Of a stretch of 64,000 nucleotides of DNA, positions 1 through 11,861 are shown piece after piece (the stretch's first letter is position 1; every line of letters starts with the position of its first letter). The stretch lies in the NCBI GenBank assembly GCA_036435485.1, contig CM071595.1:3534001-3598000 (forward strand), given 5' to 3'. The DNA is from Saposhnikovia divaricata. Its lineage: Eukaryota; Streptophyta; Magnoliopsida; Apiales; Apiaceae. The notes below the pieces were generated by a model. That model had not been told where the DNA came from. It ran no database searches and was given only the letters and a program-made list of their open reading frames with translations. A program made the position numbers and the translations under genes.

Positions 1-805
1 AAATTGGCCCGACTCGATTTTTAACAAAATCCCGTGTGCAAACACCTATTTAGGATTATCCGAAAACCGAGTTTCTATCATATCAGCTCCGATTCAGGTC
101 CAAATTTCGTCAAATAAAATTTCATTGAATTATAATAATCCATAAGAATAAAATATGTAAAAATATCCCTAATCTGGTTTGACTCAATTTTTAACAATAT
201 CTCGTGTACTAACCCCTTTGAGGATTATTCGAAAACCGAGTTTCGGTAATTTCAACCCCGATTCAGGTCTGAACTGCACCAAATAAAATTTCATTGAATT
301 CCAATAACCCATAAGAACAAAATATGAAAAAATATCCACAAAATGGTCCGACTTGATTTTTAACAATATGCCATGTACTAGCCCCTTTGAGGATTATCCG
401 AAAATCGAGTTTCGATCATATCAGCTCCGATTCATGTCCGAATTGCGTCAAATAAAATTTCGTTGAATCCCAATAACCCATAGGAACAAAATATGTAAAA
501 ATATCCACAAAATGGTCTGACTTGAGTTTTAACAATATCCCGTGTACTAACCCCTTTGAGAATTTTCCGAAAACCGAGTTTCGATCATATCAACTCCGAT
601 TCCGGTCCGAACTGCGTCAAATAAAATTTCGTTGAATTCCAATAACCCATAGGAACAAAATATGTAAAAATATCCAGAAAATGGTCCGACTCGATTTTTA
701 ACAATATCCCGTGTACTAACCCCTTTGAGGATTATCCGAAAACAGAGTTTCGATCATATCAGCTTCGATTCAAGTCCGAACTGCATCAAATAAAATTTGG
801 TTGAA
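1..805. repeat. Satellite array, block 1 (about 170-bp monomer)
   Basis: Tandem monomers of about 169-170 bp. Each contains a GGTCCGACTCGATTTTTAAC-like start, CCCGTGTACTAACCCCTTTG, a CCGAAAACCGAGTTTCGATC core and CAATAACCCATAGGAACAAA near its end. Starts recur near 6, 175, 345, 514 and 684. Monomers differ by scattered substitutions, so the array is old or poorly homogenised. It begins outside the window. The short open frames here are periodic by-products and not genes. Confidence 0.95.
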
Positions 806-942
806 TGCTGGTTTAGGGTTTAAGGTTTAGGGTTTAGGGTTTTAGGATTTAAGGTTTTAGGGTCTAAGGTTTAGGGTTTAGGGTTTAAGGGTAGGGGTTT
901 AGGGGTTTAAGATTTACGATTTAGGGTTTAGGGTTCAGGGTT
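806..942. repeat. Degenerate telomere-like repeats (TTTAGGG)n
   Basis: About 135 bp of imperfect TTTAGGG units (TTTAGGG, TTTAAGG, TTTTAGGG, TCTAAGG), G-rich on the plus strand, replacing part of a satellite monomer. This is interstitial plant-type telomere repeat rather than a chromosome end, because satellite resumes on the right at about 943. Confidence 0.9.
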
Positions 943-1950
943 CCTTAGGAACAAAATATGTAAAAATATCCACAAATTGGCCCGACTCAATTTTTAACAA
1001 TACCCCGTATGCTAACACCTTTTTAGGATTATCCGGAAATCGAGTTTCGATCATATCAACTCCGATTCGGGTCTGAATTGCGTGAAATAAAATTTCATTG
1101 AATTCCAATAACCCATAAGAACAAAATATGTAAAAATATCCATAAAATGGTTCGACTCGATTTTTAAAAATATCCCGTGTACTAACCCCTTTGAGGATTA
1201 TCCGAAAACTGAGTTTCGGTCATTTCAGCCCCGATTCAGGTTCGACCGGCACCAAATAAAATTTCATTGAATTCCAATAACCCACAGGAACAAAATATGT
1301 AAAAATATCCATAAAATGGTCCGACTCGATTTTTAACAATATCCCGTGTACTAACCCCTTTGGGAATATCCGAAAATCGAGTTTCGATTATATTAGTTCC
1401 GATTCAGGTCCGAAATGCGTAAAATAAATTTTTATTGAATCCTAATAACCCATAAGAACAAAATATGTAAAAATGTCCATAAAATGGTCCGACCCGATTT
1501 TTAACAATATTTCGTGTACTAACCCCTTTGATGATTATCCGAAAACAGATTTTCAATCATATCAGGTCCGATTCAGGTTCGAACTACGTCAAATAAATTT
1601 TTGTTGAATTTTAATAACCCATAGGAACAAAATATATAAAAATATCCACAAAATGGTCCGAATGGATTTTTAGCAATATCCCGTGTACTAACCCCTTTGA
1701 GAATTTTTCGAAAGCCGAGTTTCGATCGTATCAGCTCCGATTCCGGTCCGAACTGCGTCAAATAAAATTTCATTGAATTCCAATAACCCATAGGAACCAA
1801 ATATGTAAAAATATACACATAGTGGTCCGACTCGATTTTTAACAATATCCCGTGTACTAACCCCTTTGAGGATTATCTGAAAACCGAGTTTCGATCATAT
1901 CAGCTTCGATTCAAGTCTGAACTGCGTCAAATAAAATTTGGTTGAATGTT
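943..1950. repeat. Satellite array, block 2 (about 170-bp monomer)
   Basis: Nearly six more monomers of the family seen at 1-805, with starts near 975, 1149, 1319, 1489, 1659 and 1825. The block ends with the same junction as block 1 (a GGTTGAATG followed by telomere-like GGTTTATGGTTTAAAG). That telomere-like tract is cut short at 1966 by the LINE poly(A) tail. Each block therefore ends in telomere-like DNA, which suggests a higher-order unit of satellite plus telomere-like repeat. Confidence 0.92.
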
Positions 1951-2947
1951 GGTTTATGGTTTAAAGTTTTTTTTCCGGGTAAATGAGGATTACTCCTCGT
2001 GGATTAAAATAAAAAGAATAATGAATAGATACAGACCAAGAGCATAAGCTCGAGGCCAAGAAAATACTCCATTGGAACAAACTCCAAGGAATAAAGAAAA
2101 AAAAGATAACCTACAACACAAACAAGCAACCCACAACAAAGGGCGACCCTAAAAAACAAAAAACAACAAAACAAATACATGGGAAGAAACTTAACCCATA
2201 GCAAAAGCCCCAATAGAACAATAAAGGCCACGAATAGAACAACCAAAAATGCCCAACAGACCATACAAAACCACACACCACCGGCCCACGAAGCCAAAAT
2301 AAAAGCCTGCATGAAAAAGCTTCCTTAGGAACACCAAAATACCACTCCCAAAAAACTTGACAAAACTCAACTTCATCCCCTGGACTAGAAAGACAAAGAG
2401 GAAACAAGAGGAATCTTGAAGGACCCACCGTGCACATGCTAGATTAGAAATCTACAAAACAATATTGTAGACCACTAGAAAAGAAAAAATAAGAGCAAGC
2501 CACCCTTTATTTTTTAATCCGTATGAGAACACATATTCCCATTCTTCAACCCACGTAGGACCACCATAATAATTCTAATATTCCAATTAAAGCCCATGCC
2601 CTCAAATGACGGGAAAGAAACAAAGTAGAGAATAAAGCAACTCCTTTAAAAAGATAAAGAAGACCACCATTTGTTTTGAAAATCATTTCCCTCCACCAAA
2701 GCAAGAAACACCCACTACACCTGTTGGCCATTAACAAGAGCTCATCTAAACAATAGACTCCAGGCACCAATTGCAAGACCACCAGTTGAAAATTAAAAAA
2801 TCCTCCTCTGAGAATAAACAAAGGCATGAAAGGCCTTGACAACCATTAGCCCCCAACTAATACTAAAAGAGCCATATTCTCTCCAAGTCCCTAAGAGCAC
2901 CACCCACAAGAAATAAGAAACAAGCTTTACGGAGCAACACAAATCCA

Positions 2948-3754
2948 TTAGAATGCTTTGAAACCACCCGAGGGCTCCCAGGCAATATTCCACAACCGAA
3001 GAGTACGAGAAATTCTACTTGAATTTCGGATTTTCAAACCCATAATTTTCAAGCGAACCGTATCAACAATATTCAAAATCACTTGACGAGCAGACCGATG
3101 TTGATGTTGAAAAATCCGAAAGTTTCTCTCCTGCCAGATGAAGTAAACCAAACTACTCAGAACAATTTTGTTGATAACGTGCACTAGCTTTTTACCTTTC
3201 CAGTTTTCAGCCGCATGTTCCACCAGATTAGGCCAAGCAAAATGTGAAGGGATCACAACCCCCAGCTGCAGGAAATAGTCCCTCACCTCTTGAGAAAACG
3301 GACATTCAAAGAAAAGGTGATTTATGGAGTCCCGTTGGCGATTACAGAAACCACAGTTAGATTTCCCTACACTTTGCCAAGTTTGCATTCGGTCTTGCGT
3401 AAGCAATTTACCCCGAATTGCTAACCAAAGGATAAAAGAATGCTTCGGAATAGCATTTGAGAACCACACCAAGCTTTTCCACTCCACTCTCGGTCGAATT
3501 TCTCTAAAATCATTCCACACATTATTCGAACTAAAGTCAGCCTTTTTCCCATTCCTTGACTTCCAAAAAACTTTATCCTTCCTATTTGTATTGACAAGAA
3601 CTCTTTTACCAACAAGCTCAGGCCAAAAATCCAATAGCCTAACCGGGAAAACCACCTGGTCATTAACAACAAAATCCGAGACTTTATTCTGACCACTAAA
3701 TCCCATATTAACAATGTCCCTATGAGAAACTCGAGAGCTAAAAGGCTCGTCCAA
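2948..3754 (-). pseudogene. LINE ORF2 C-terminal part with zf-RVT zinc-binding domain
   Basis: About 268 residues. The segment has the plant LINE zf-RVT pattern: a WLAIRGKLLTQDRM stretch, then CGFCNRQRD and HLFFECPFS supplying Cys and His ligands, followed by a WQERNFRIFQ tail. In the family this domain follows the reverse transcriptase and probably binds nucleic acid. It lies in a different frame from the reverse transcriptase segment to its right, so at least one frameshift separates them. It closely resembles the product at 7327-8172 of LINE copy 2. Confidence 0.88.
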
Positions 3755-3883
3755 ACACCATCTATCATACCAGAAGAAAGTTGCAGTCCCATTGCCAATT
3801 TTTGAGTGAAAAAATTGACAAAAGTTTTCCCTAATACCCAGAATGCGCTTCCAGCTAATCGATGCGTCCCATGAGACCTTTAG

Positions 3884-5404
3884 CTACCAAAAGTTCTTGC
3901 CCTTTAGACGGTATGTGTGAATCCACTTCACCCAAAGGGAATCTCTATTCGAAACTACGTTCCAAATATGATAAGCCATAAGAAACTTATTCCAAATTCG
4001 AATTGGCCGAATGCCCAAGCCCCCTTCTTCTTTTGACAAACAAACATCCTTCCAGGCTACTTTAGACCGACATTGAACCAAATTCGTACCACCCCAAATA
4101 AAGTTTCTTATTAATCTTTCAATGGCATTTGAAACCGAAATATGGAGAATAAAAATTGAGCTCCAATACACCTGGATAGACAGCAGAACCGATAAGGCAA
4201 GTTGAAGTCGATCTGCATAGGAGAGCCAATTATTTTGCCATCGTTGAATCTGCTTCTTCACTTGCTCCACTAGCGGGTTACAATCAGTATGGCAAATTCT
4301 AGTCGTGACCAAAGGAACTCCAAGATATTTAACTGGCAAAGAACCAGTATCAAATCTCATAATACCATTAATCAATCGTGTAGTTTCATCCGAAATATGA
4401 CAGAAAAAAGCACTACTTTTCTCCTCGTTTGGCCAAAGACCAGAAGCCGCTCCAAACTCATCCATAGCATCTTTCAAAATTTGCACCGACCAGGGGTCTC
4501 CATGGGAGAATAAAAAGAGATCATCCGCAAAGCAAAGGTGGGAGATCTTCAATTTTTCACACTTGGAATGAAATCTGAAAAAACCATCTTCAGAAATTCT
4601 TTTCTTTATCATGATTGTCAGCACTTGCATTACCAAGGTGAACAGATAAGGGGATAATGGGTCTCCTTGACGGAGACCTTTTTCAGCTTTAAAGAAACCA
4701 TGAGCTTCTCCATTCACTATAATAGAATAACTTGGGGTAGTCACACATTCTTTAATCCAGAGCACCAACTGATCCGGGAAACCGAATAGGTATAGAGTCG
4801 AAAATAAGAATTCCCAGTTAACACTATCATAAGCTTTACGGATATCAACTTTAAAAGCACATCTCGGTTTCCCTTTATGTCTATGATAATCTCTAAATAA
4901 TTCTTGTGTTAGCAAAATATTATCACTAATCCTCCTTCCCGGAATAAAAGCATTTTGATTGTCATCAACAATTAAATTAAGGCAATCCTTAATTCTATTT
5001 GCTAAAATTTTGGACACACATTTGTAAAGCACATTCCATAACGCAATAGGACGGAACTCACCAACATTCATCGGTTGATCAACCTTCAGAATGAGGGCAA
5101 TAAGAGTAGCACTAATTTCTTTCAAGAGTTTACCGAAAGTAAAGAACTCCTTCACTGCCTTGCAAATATCCGGTCCAATAATATTCCATGAAGCTTTATA
5201 GAATTTTGCTGAAAACCCATCTGGCCCGGAGGCTTTGTCATCTCCCATTGAAAACATAATCTCCTTGATTTCCTCATCCATAGGAATCTGAACCATAGAC
5301 TCATACATGAACACAGGAACATTTTTCTCAACGTGGTCAGCAATGTAAGAAATGGATTTAGAGTCACATTTATTGCCCAAGAGATTCTCATAAAAAAAAG
5401 ACAA
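3884..5404 (-). pseudogene. LINE ORF2 reverse transcriptase domain
   Basis: About 506 residues covering the core of a plant L1-type reverse transcriptase. Visible blocks are GDDKASGPDGFSAKFYK, then FRPIALWNVLYKCVSKILANR, then DDNQNAFIPGRRISDNILL, then KVDIRKAYDSVNWEFL, then EKGLRQGDPLSPYLF. The active-site box FADDLFLFSHGD is intact. Downstream residues (KYLGVPL, RWQNNWLSYADRLQL) form the thumb. The enzyme copies LINE RNA at a nicked genomic site. Although this stretch is open, upstream and downstream frames are broken, so it is a pseudogene segment. Confidence 0.92.
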
Positions 5405-5810
5405 ATTGGTGGACCATTAAATCCCCTTCAACCTCAACCCCCTGATCATTAAGAATTGAAGAAATACGGTTGCAATTCCTCTTTGCAAGAAGACTTTTAT
5501 GGAAAAACTTATTGTTTTGGTCCCCCACTTTCAACCAATGAATCTTCGCTTTTTGTTTTAGCATTCTTTCTTCTTCAAGGGAGGCCTCTCTATAGGCCCT
5601 AGCCAAGTAAACTTCCTCACTTTTCAAATCCTTATTAAACGGGTCACAATCAAGAGCCATTTGAATATTTTCCAGAGATAGTTGTAAGTCTTTGACTATA
5701 CCACACAAATTTCCACTCATCCTTGTTGCATGCCTGAAAATTGATTTTAAGCACTTTAATCGCTGCACAACCCTATACATCATAACACCCCCCCTCCTTT
5801 GATATTCCAA
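5388..5810 (-). pseudogene. LINE ORF2 linker between endonuclease and reverse transcriptase
   Basis: About 140 residues containing the charged linker typical of plant LINE ORF2 (AYREASLEEERMLKQKAKIHWLKVGDQNNKFFHKS) before the reverse transcriptase. It overlaps the reverse transcriptase frame by a few bases in another frame, showing a frameshift near 5400. The corresponding segment of LINE copy 2 is at 10602-11861 and is fused to its reverse transcriptase. Confidence 0.85.
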
Positions 5811-5935
5811 CCCTGTCGAACCAAATCCAGAAAATTCTTACGATGAACTAGGTAGTTTTGAAACTTAAACGCAGAACGACATTTAGTAGTCACACCACCA
5901 CCAAAATCAAGGACATCAGGGCTATAGAATTGACT

Positions 5936-6155
5936 CCTAAAGGTCGACTTCCTTCTTTCAACAAGAGTCTAGGATTAGCAACTTCATTTTTTTTGGTTTT
6001 TACTATGAAAATGATTTTGTGATTTTGATGGAAACATTTCTGATATAAATTAACAAGAAACTACAAAAAGAAAAAAACAAATTTGTGGATTTTTCAAGAA
6101 AATCGCCTTTAAGAGGGATGGAGGCTAGAGAGAAAACAATACATCAGAAGTTTTT
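5936..6155. other. Unassigned spacer between two LINEs
   Basis: About 220 bp that match neither LINE nor satellite. It is A/T rich, lacks a convincing frame, and merges on the right into telomere-like repeats. I see no feature in it. Confidence 0.5.
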
Positions 6156-6291
6156 GGGGTTAGGGTTTTTTGGGGTTTAAGGTTTAGGGTTTAGGTTTTA
6201 GGGTTTAGGGTTTGAGGGATTAAGATTTTAGGGTTTAGGGTCTAAGGTTTAGGGTTTAGGGGTTTAAGGTTTAGGATTTAGGGTTTAGGGT
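6156..6291. repeat. Degenerate telomere-like repeats next to a LINE tail
   Basis: About 135 bp of imperfect TTTAGGG units with variants shared with 806-942 (for example TTAGGGTCTAAGGTTTAGGG). It ends directly in the T-run that is the poly(A) tail of LINE copy 2. The shared variants suggest that the two tracts are copies of one composite repeat. Confidence 0.88.
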
Positions 6292-7326
6292 TTTTTTTCC
6301 TCCGGTAAATGAGGGTTGCACCTCGTGAGAAAATATATTAAAAAATGAAAAATACACAACAAAAGCAAAATGCTGAAGTCAGGAAAACATATTCCATTGG
6401 AACACACTCCAAGGAATAAGACAAAACAACAAACAACTCTACAAAAGCAACTACCACCCAACTACAAATGTCGGCCACCAATTGAGAGGCAAACCAAAAA
6501 AAATACAATTGTCATACCCACCCTCGCATGCCTTGCTGAAAAAAGTCAAAAGGAGGATACAAAGTCACACCATTCACATGACTCATCTTGAAAGTATAAA
6601 ACACTCATGCAAAAAAAAAACATCCAGTTAGGCACCCCACATAAACAAAGGAACATACACCAAAACTATGATTGGAAGCCACTTTAGCTACATACATAGT
6701 CTTAGAAAACTCAGAAATAATAAGCAAAGTGTAGTCTTGCCAGCTCGACCACCATAAAAAGAGGAGACACCCTACATGCGTTAAACTACTACTTGTCAAG
6801 CTCCTAAAAAAATTGTTTATCAGGACTTTGATCCAAATAGGGGGGGCACAAGTCCATACGAAAAAATTATCTAACTTGTAAGGATTTTGGAGAAAGATTT
6901 CTGGAAACCGCAAGCAAACATACCGAAAAACCCATCTGCACCTTCTACTAGCAGCCCCTAGACACAAGCCAATATAAAGAATCAAGTTTCTACTAAGTCT
7001 TGGAATCAAGAAAGCATCTATCCTCTTTTTACATCTCACGAAAGCACCTGTAGATAGACTGAAGAAAGCTCGACTGCACTGCCTCTTATCCCAACCAAGC
7101 CAACTGAAATTAGAATCCCAACTCCTACTAACAGTTCCAATCCATTTCCCAGGGTCAAAAATATAGAAGGCACCAGAGAAGGGACCCAAAATTAACATTC
7201 TCAAGGGAACAAACACCTTGCCCCACAGCAGACTCCAGCTTGTTCTGATTTTGGAAATTAGATGTAACCACCTATTAACAGCTAAGCATGGAGAAAAAAT
7301 GAACTTAACCATACAACAAAATACCA

Positions 7327-8172
7327 TCACGATTTAAGATAAATTGGTATCCCAAGAGATGTCCACATTCGAAGAGTTTGAAACACTCTACTTGACTTTC
7401 GGATTTTCAAACCCATAATCTTCGAATGAACCGTATCCACAATACTCAAAATCACCTGTCGAGAAGTTCTCTTCTGATGCTGAAACAGCTGAAAATTTCT
7501 CTCCTGCCATATGAAGTAAATCAAACTTCCCAGAACAATTTTGTTGATAACATGAATAAGCGATTTCCCTTTCCAGTTCGCAGACATATAATCCACAAAG
7601 TCAGACCAAGCAAGATGTCTAGGTATAACAACACCCAGCTGCAGAAAATAATCCCTCACCTCTTGACTAAATTGGCATTCGAAAAATAGGTGATTTTTTG
7701 AATCCCGTTGACAATTACAAAAACCACAACTAGTGTTTCCTGTTATTTGCCACACTTGCATTCGATCTTGAGTTAGTAATTTACCCCGAATTGCTAACCA
7801 AAGGATAAACGAGTGCTTAGGGATAGAGTTTGAGAACCACACCAAATTTTTCCAGTCCACTCGCATTCTAGTTTCCCTCAAGTCCTTCCATACAATACTC
7901 GACCTAAACACATACTGCTTCCCATTTCTTGACCTCCAACTCACTCTGTCCTTCCTATCTTTATTAACATAAATTCTTCTACAAAGAAGCTCAGGCCAAA
8001 TGTCCAGCAGCCTATCCGGGAAAACCACCTGGTCATTAACAAAAAAAATCTGATACTTTATCCTTACCATCATACCCCATATTAGCAATGTCCCTATGAG
8101 AGATTCGAGAACTAAAAGGCTCCTCCAAAACCCATCTATCATACCAAAAGAAGGTTTCAGTCCCATTGCCAA
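7327..8172 (-). pseudogene. LINE copy 2 ORF2 C-terminal part with zf-RVT domain
   Basis: About 281 residues, closely similar to 2948-3754. It has the WLAIRGKLLTQDRM block, CGFCNCQRD and HLFFECQFS zinc ligands, and a WQERNFQLFQ tail. The preceding ORF2 sequence (8173-8332) continues the LINE up to the solo LTR. The product would be the C-terminal nucleic-acid binding part of ORF2p. It is separated from the reverse transcriptase by the LTR insertion and by frame changes. Confidence 0.88.
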
Positions 8173-8332
8173 TCTGATAATGAAAAAAAGGATGAAATAT
8201 TTCCCTTATACTCAGAATACGCTTCCAACTAATCGAAGCATCCCATGATACCTTTTGCTGCCAAAAATTCCTGCCCTTAAGACGATATGTGTGAATCCAC
8301 TTAACCCAAAGAGAGTCTTTGTTCGAAATAAT

Positions 8333-9834
8333 TGATAGTGTTAGTGCCCTAGAGACAATGTAATTCTAGGATAGACTATTTTGTTATTCAGTGATTATGT
8401 TATATCGATTATTCAACAATAAATTTATTATGTCTTTATTTACTGTGATATAAATATTAGAACAATAAATGTCCTTGGAATATGTAACATGTATTCTATA
8501 TCTTTAAGTATGTGACTTAAAAATGAGATTATAAGAATAGTGTTAATATTCTTAAATATCCCTAATCCAGCATTATTAATATGGGACAATTATAATGCAT
8601 AAAGATTAGTATGTTTGTTGACTGATGACCACATCTCATTGGTCATAGGTATAGTGATACTAAAGTCAAGAACATAGGTACATGTAATATTCTACATGGC
8701 ACTGGATTGACCCACAGTGAGTTTCTACATGTTGATAATGTCATTAGAAAGACTCACAGTGATAATGGTGTAATGATCCTTAGACTTGAGATCATTATAT
8801 TTCTATACGAGGAGTAATATACTTTGACTACATTAAAAGTTACCTTTGACCGGGTGATGATAAAAATGTACATCGGGTATATTATGAGACGTATGAGAAA
8901 TATGAATGATAGATAAAGGATTTAACCCTCCTATTCTTAGGAGAGATATTATTGGCCTCTTGATTGAGTGAGACTATGAAAATGCATGGCCATGCTCAAA
9001 TATTGATTTGTTTTTAATAGTCTACTCATTGATCAAGGAAACCCGGATTAAACATTGATGAGGATGACTAATTACATGCCTCGAGTTTAATCTATAATAT
9101 ATGGTTAAAGGGATTATATTACACGGAAACATTAATCACGAAAGGTTTAATTGGATCACCAATTATTATTACTTGGGTAGCAATGATGTATTACTAGATG
9201 CCGCTCATTGTTTATAATTTTAATTATTGCCAACTTAATAATAACCTAAAGGGTTACACAATAAGAACGTTTAAAAGGAGTTTTAATTTAAATTTCGAAT
9301 TTAAATTAATTGATGATAAAATTCGAAATTGGCTATTTAATTAATTAAGTTGGACTTAGTTAATTAGATTTCGAATTTAAATCATTAAAACCCAAATCAG
9401 TTTGGTTTTAGTAGAAGCCCAAACCGATTAGGGTTAAGCCCAGCCCATTCTCTCTTATAAATACATAGAGATGTATTGGTTGAGGGTTAGACTTTGCCTA
9501 AATCTTTTTTAGCAAAAAACCCTAGCAGCTATACATCAAGAGAGGCTAGAGAGAGAGATCGAGATAGAGGGCAGATTACGGCTAGTACCAACTCTGGAGA
9601 TTGCGGAGACAATCGTGCGTTCGTATGGACTGATTAGCGAAGCAGATCTCACGAAGAGGGCTGTGTGGTGATCGTTCTTGGACCTCCATCTATCAACCGA
9701 ATCGGAAAGCTTTTATAAGATACAGATTATGTTCTCCATAATCAGCATGTCTTATACACGGATCCTAGGGTTAGGTTTCGGTTTTATTGTTTATTATCGT
9801 TTTTCCGTTGTGCTTGTTGCCCCGAAACCTTTCA
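8333..9834 (+). mobile_element. Solo LTR inserted in LINE copy 2
   Basis: A 1,502-bp segment that begins TGATAGTGTTAG and ends CGAAACCTTTCA, so it has TG...CA termini. It is flanked by the exact 5-bp duplication ATAAT (8328-8332 and 9835-9839). Comparison with LINE copy 1 (ATTCGAAACTACGTTCC near 3938) shows that the flanking LINE sequence joins cleanly once one ATAAT and the insert are removed. It encodes no retroelement protein, so it is a solo LTR left by LTR-LTR recombination, or a complete element with no internal region. A TATA box suggests plus orientation. The family is not recognised. Confidence 0.9.
9456..9463 (+). promoter_or_regulatory. TATA box of the solo LTR
   Basis: TATAAATA sits about 380 bp before the right end of the solo LTR, preceded by AT-poor sequence and followed by a purine-rich GAGAGAGA stretch. 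The position fits the U3/R boundary of a plant LTR promoter. No transcription evidence is available from sequence. Confidence 0.5.
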
Positions 9835-10277
9835 ATAATGCTCCAAATGTGGTATGCCATAAGAGTCTTGTTCCAACGACGAAGAGGACGAATCCCCAAC
9901 CCGCCTTCTTCCTTAGGAAAACAAACGTCCTTCCAGGCTACTTTTGATCTTCCTTGAACCAAGTCTGTACCTCCCCAAATAAAGTTTCTGATTAATTTCT
10001 CAATAGCATTTGACACCGAAACAGGAAGAATAAAAACCGAGCTCCAATACACTTGCATAGACAGCAAAATTGATAATGCAAGTTGTAATCTACCTGCATA
10101 CGAAAGCCAATTATTCTGCCATAGTTGAATCTGCTTCTTCACTTGCTCAATTAGAGGAGAGCAATCAGCATGACAGAGTCTAGTCGAAATGAGAGGAACA
10201 CCAAGATATTTAACCGGTAAAGTGCCCATATCAAATCTCATAATACCATTAATCAATCTAATATTTTCATTTGACAA
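9835..10277 (-). pseudogene. LINE copy 2 reverse transcriptase, C-terminal (thumb) part
   Basis: The frame carries LPVKYLGVPLISTRLCH, a WQNNWLSYAGRLQLALS block and a GLGIRPLRRWNKTLMAYHIW end, all matching the reverse transcriptase thumb of LINE copy 1. The frame runs into the solo LTR on its left. The catalytic FADDLFLFSHGD box lies just to the right (about 10375-10410) in another frame, so a frameshift separates palm and thumb here. Confidence 0.85.
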
Positions 10278-10601
10278 AAAAACGCACTACTTTTCTCTTC
10301 GTTTGGCCATAAACCAGAAGCAGCTCCAAATTCATCCATAGAATCTTTCAAAATTTGCACTGACCAGGGATCCCCATGAGAGAAAAGAAAAAGATCATCT
10401 GCAAAGCACAAGTGTGAGATCCTCAAATTTTCATATTTTGAATGAAATTTGAAAAAACCATCCTCAGAGATTCTTTTTTTTTAACATAATAGTCAGCACT
10501 TGCATGACCAAAGTGAACAAGTAAGGGGACAGCGGGTCTCCTTGACGAAGACCCTTCTCAGCTTTGAAGTAACCATGAGCTTCTCCATTCACAATAATAG
10601 A

Positions 10602-11861
10602 TTAACTTGGAGTAGTTACACATTCTTTAATCCACCTCACCAGCTGATCCGGAAAACCAAACAGATGCATGGCCATAAATAAGAAGTCCCAGTTAACACT
10701 ATCATACGCTTTGCGGATATCAACTTTAAACGCACATCTCGGTTTACCATGCTGCTTATGATAACCTCTAAACAATTCTTGCATTAATAAAATATTATCG
10801 CTAATCCTCCTTCCCGCAATAAAGGCATTTTGGTTATCATCCACAATTAAATTAAGACAATCCTTCAGCCTATTCGCTAAAATTTTTGACACACATTTAT
10901 AGAGCACATTACATAACGTGATGGGGCGAAACTCACCAACATTCATCGGCTGATCAACCTTCGGAATGAGAGCAATAAGAGTAGCATTAATCTCTTTTAA
11001 GAGTTTACCAGAAACAAAAAATTCCTTCACTACCTTGCAAATATCAGTTCCGATAATAGGCCACGCTGCTTTATAGAATTTTGCAGAGAACCCATCCGGG
11101 CCCGAAGCTTTGTCATCTCCCATAGAAAACATAATATCCTTAATTTCGACATCCCAAGGAATCTGGACCATAGCCTCATACATGAACACAAGGACTTTTT
11201 TCTCAACATAATCAGCAATATTAGTAATGGATTCAGAATCACACTTAGTGCCCAGGAGTTTTTCATAAAACGTGAGAAATTGTTGAACCAATAAATCACC
11301 TTCAACTTCGTCCCCCTGGTCATTAAGAATTGAAGAAATACGGTTGTGATTCCTCATAGCTATAACACTTTTATGGAAAAATTTATTATTTTGGTCCCCA
11401 ACTCTCAACCAATGAATTTTCGCTTTTTGTTTTAGCATTCTTTCTTCTTCAAGAGCAGCCTCTCTATAAGCTCTAGACAACCAAATTTCTTCAGATTTCA
11501 ATCTTTCATTAAAGGGGTCACAGTCAAGAGCCAATTGCATATTTTCCAAAGAGAGTTGTAAATCCTTCACTTTAACACACAAATTACCACTTGACTTTGT
11601 TTCATGCCTGAAAATAGACTTTAAACGCTTTAAACGCTGCACAACTCTAAACATCATAACTCCCCCTATTGATATTCCACCCCTTTCGGACCAACTCCAG
11701 AAAGTTCTTACGGTGAACAAGATAGTTTTGAAACTTAAAAGAAGGACGACGTTTAGTAGCAACACAGCCACTAAACTGCAGGACAGCAGGGCTGTGATCA
11801 CTCGACTTAGTAGCAAGGAATCTAGCCTTTGAACTTCGAAATTTCTGCAAGAACTCTTCAT
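10602..11861 (-). pseudogene. LINE copy 2 ORF2 linker and N-terminal reverse transcriptase
   Basis: About 419 residues. The first part is a leftover of the endonuclease-reverse transcriptase linker (EEERMLKQKAKIHWLRVGD). Next come the finger and palm blocks GDDKASGPDGFSAKFYK, FRPITLCNVLYKCVSK, NQNAFIAGRRISDNILL and KVDIRKAYDSVNWDFL. It ends at a stop near 10602 before the QGDP and FADD boxes, which continue in other frames. Part of ORF2p, disabled by frameshifts. Confidence 0.9.

Larger units (their letters stand above)
1967..5935 (-). mobile_element. 5'-truncated LINE retrotransposon (LINE copy 1)
   Basis: Non-LTR retrotransposon on the minus strand. The poly(A) tail appears as T8 at 1967. 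Next to it is a 3' UTR that matches the tail of the second LINE at 6292 (GGTAAATGAG, then CTCCAAGGAATAA). ORF2 remnants follow leftwards to rightwards as zinc-binding domain, reverse transcriptase and the end of the endonuclease. Homology to copy 2 stops near 5935, inside the endonuclease region, as expected for 5' truncation during target-primed reverse transcription. Several frameshifts make it inactive. The stretch 2004-2940 is 3' UTR-like with no conserved frame. Confidence 0.9.

Noticed and set aside
806..942. A true chromosome end
   Set aside because: Units are degenerate, satellite continues on both sides, and tens of kilobases of other sequence follow.
2004..2842. Several minus-strand frames rich in Phe, Leu and Cys resembling membrane proteins
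   Set aside because: Overlapping in all three phases and low in complexity. They arise from A-rich plus-strand LINE 3' UTR read in reverse.
6605..7330. 241-codon minus-strand open frame in LINE copy 2
   Set aside because: It lies in the 3' UTR beyond the zf-RVT domain, has no recognisable motif, and the same region of LINE copy 1 shows no conserved frame.
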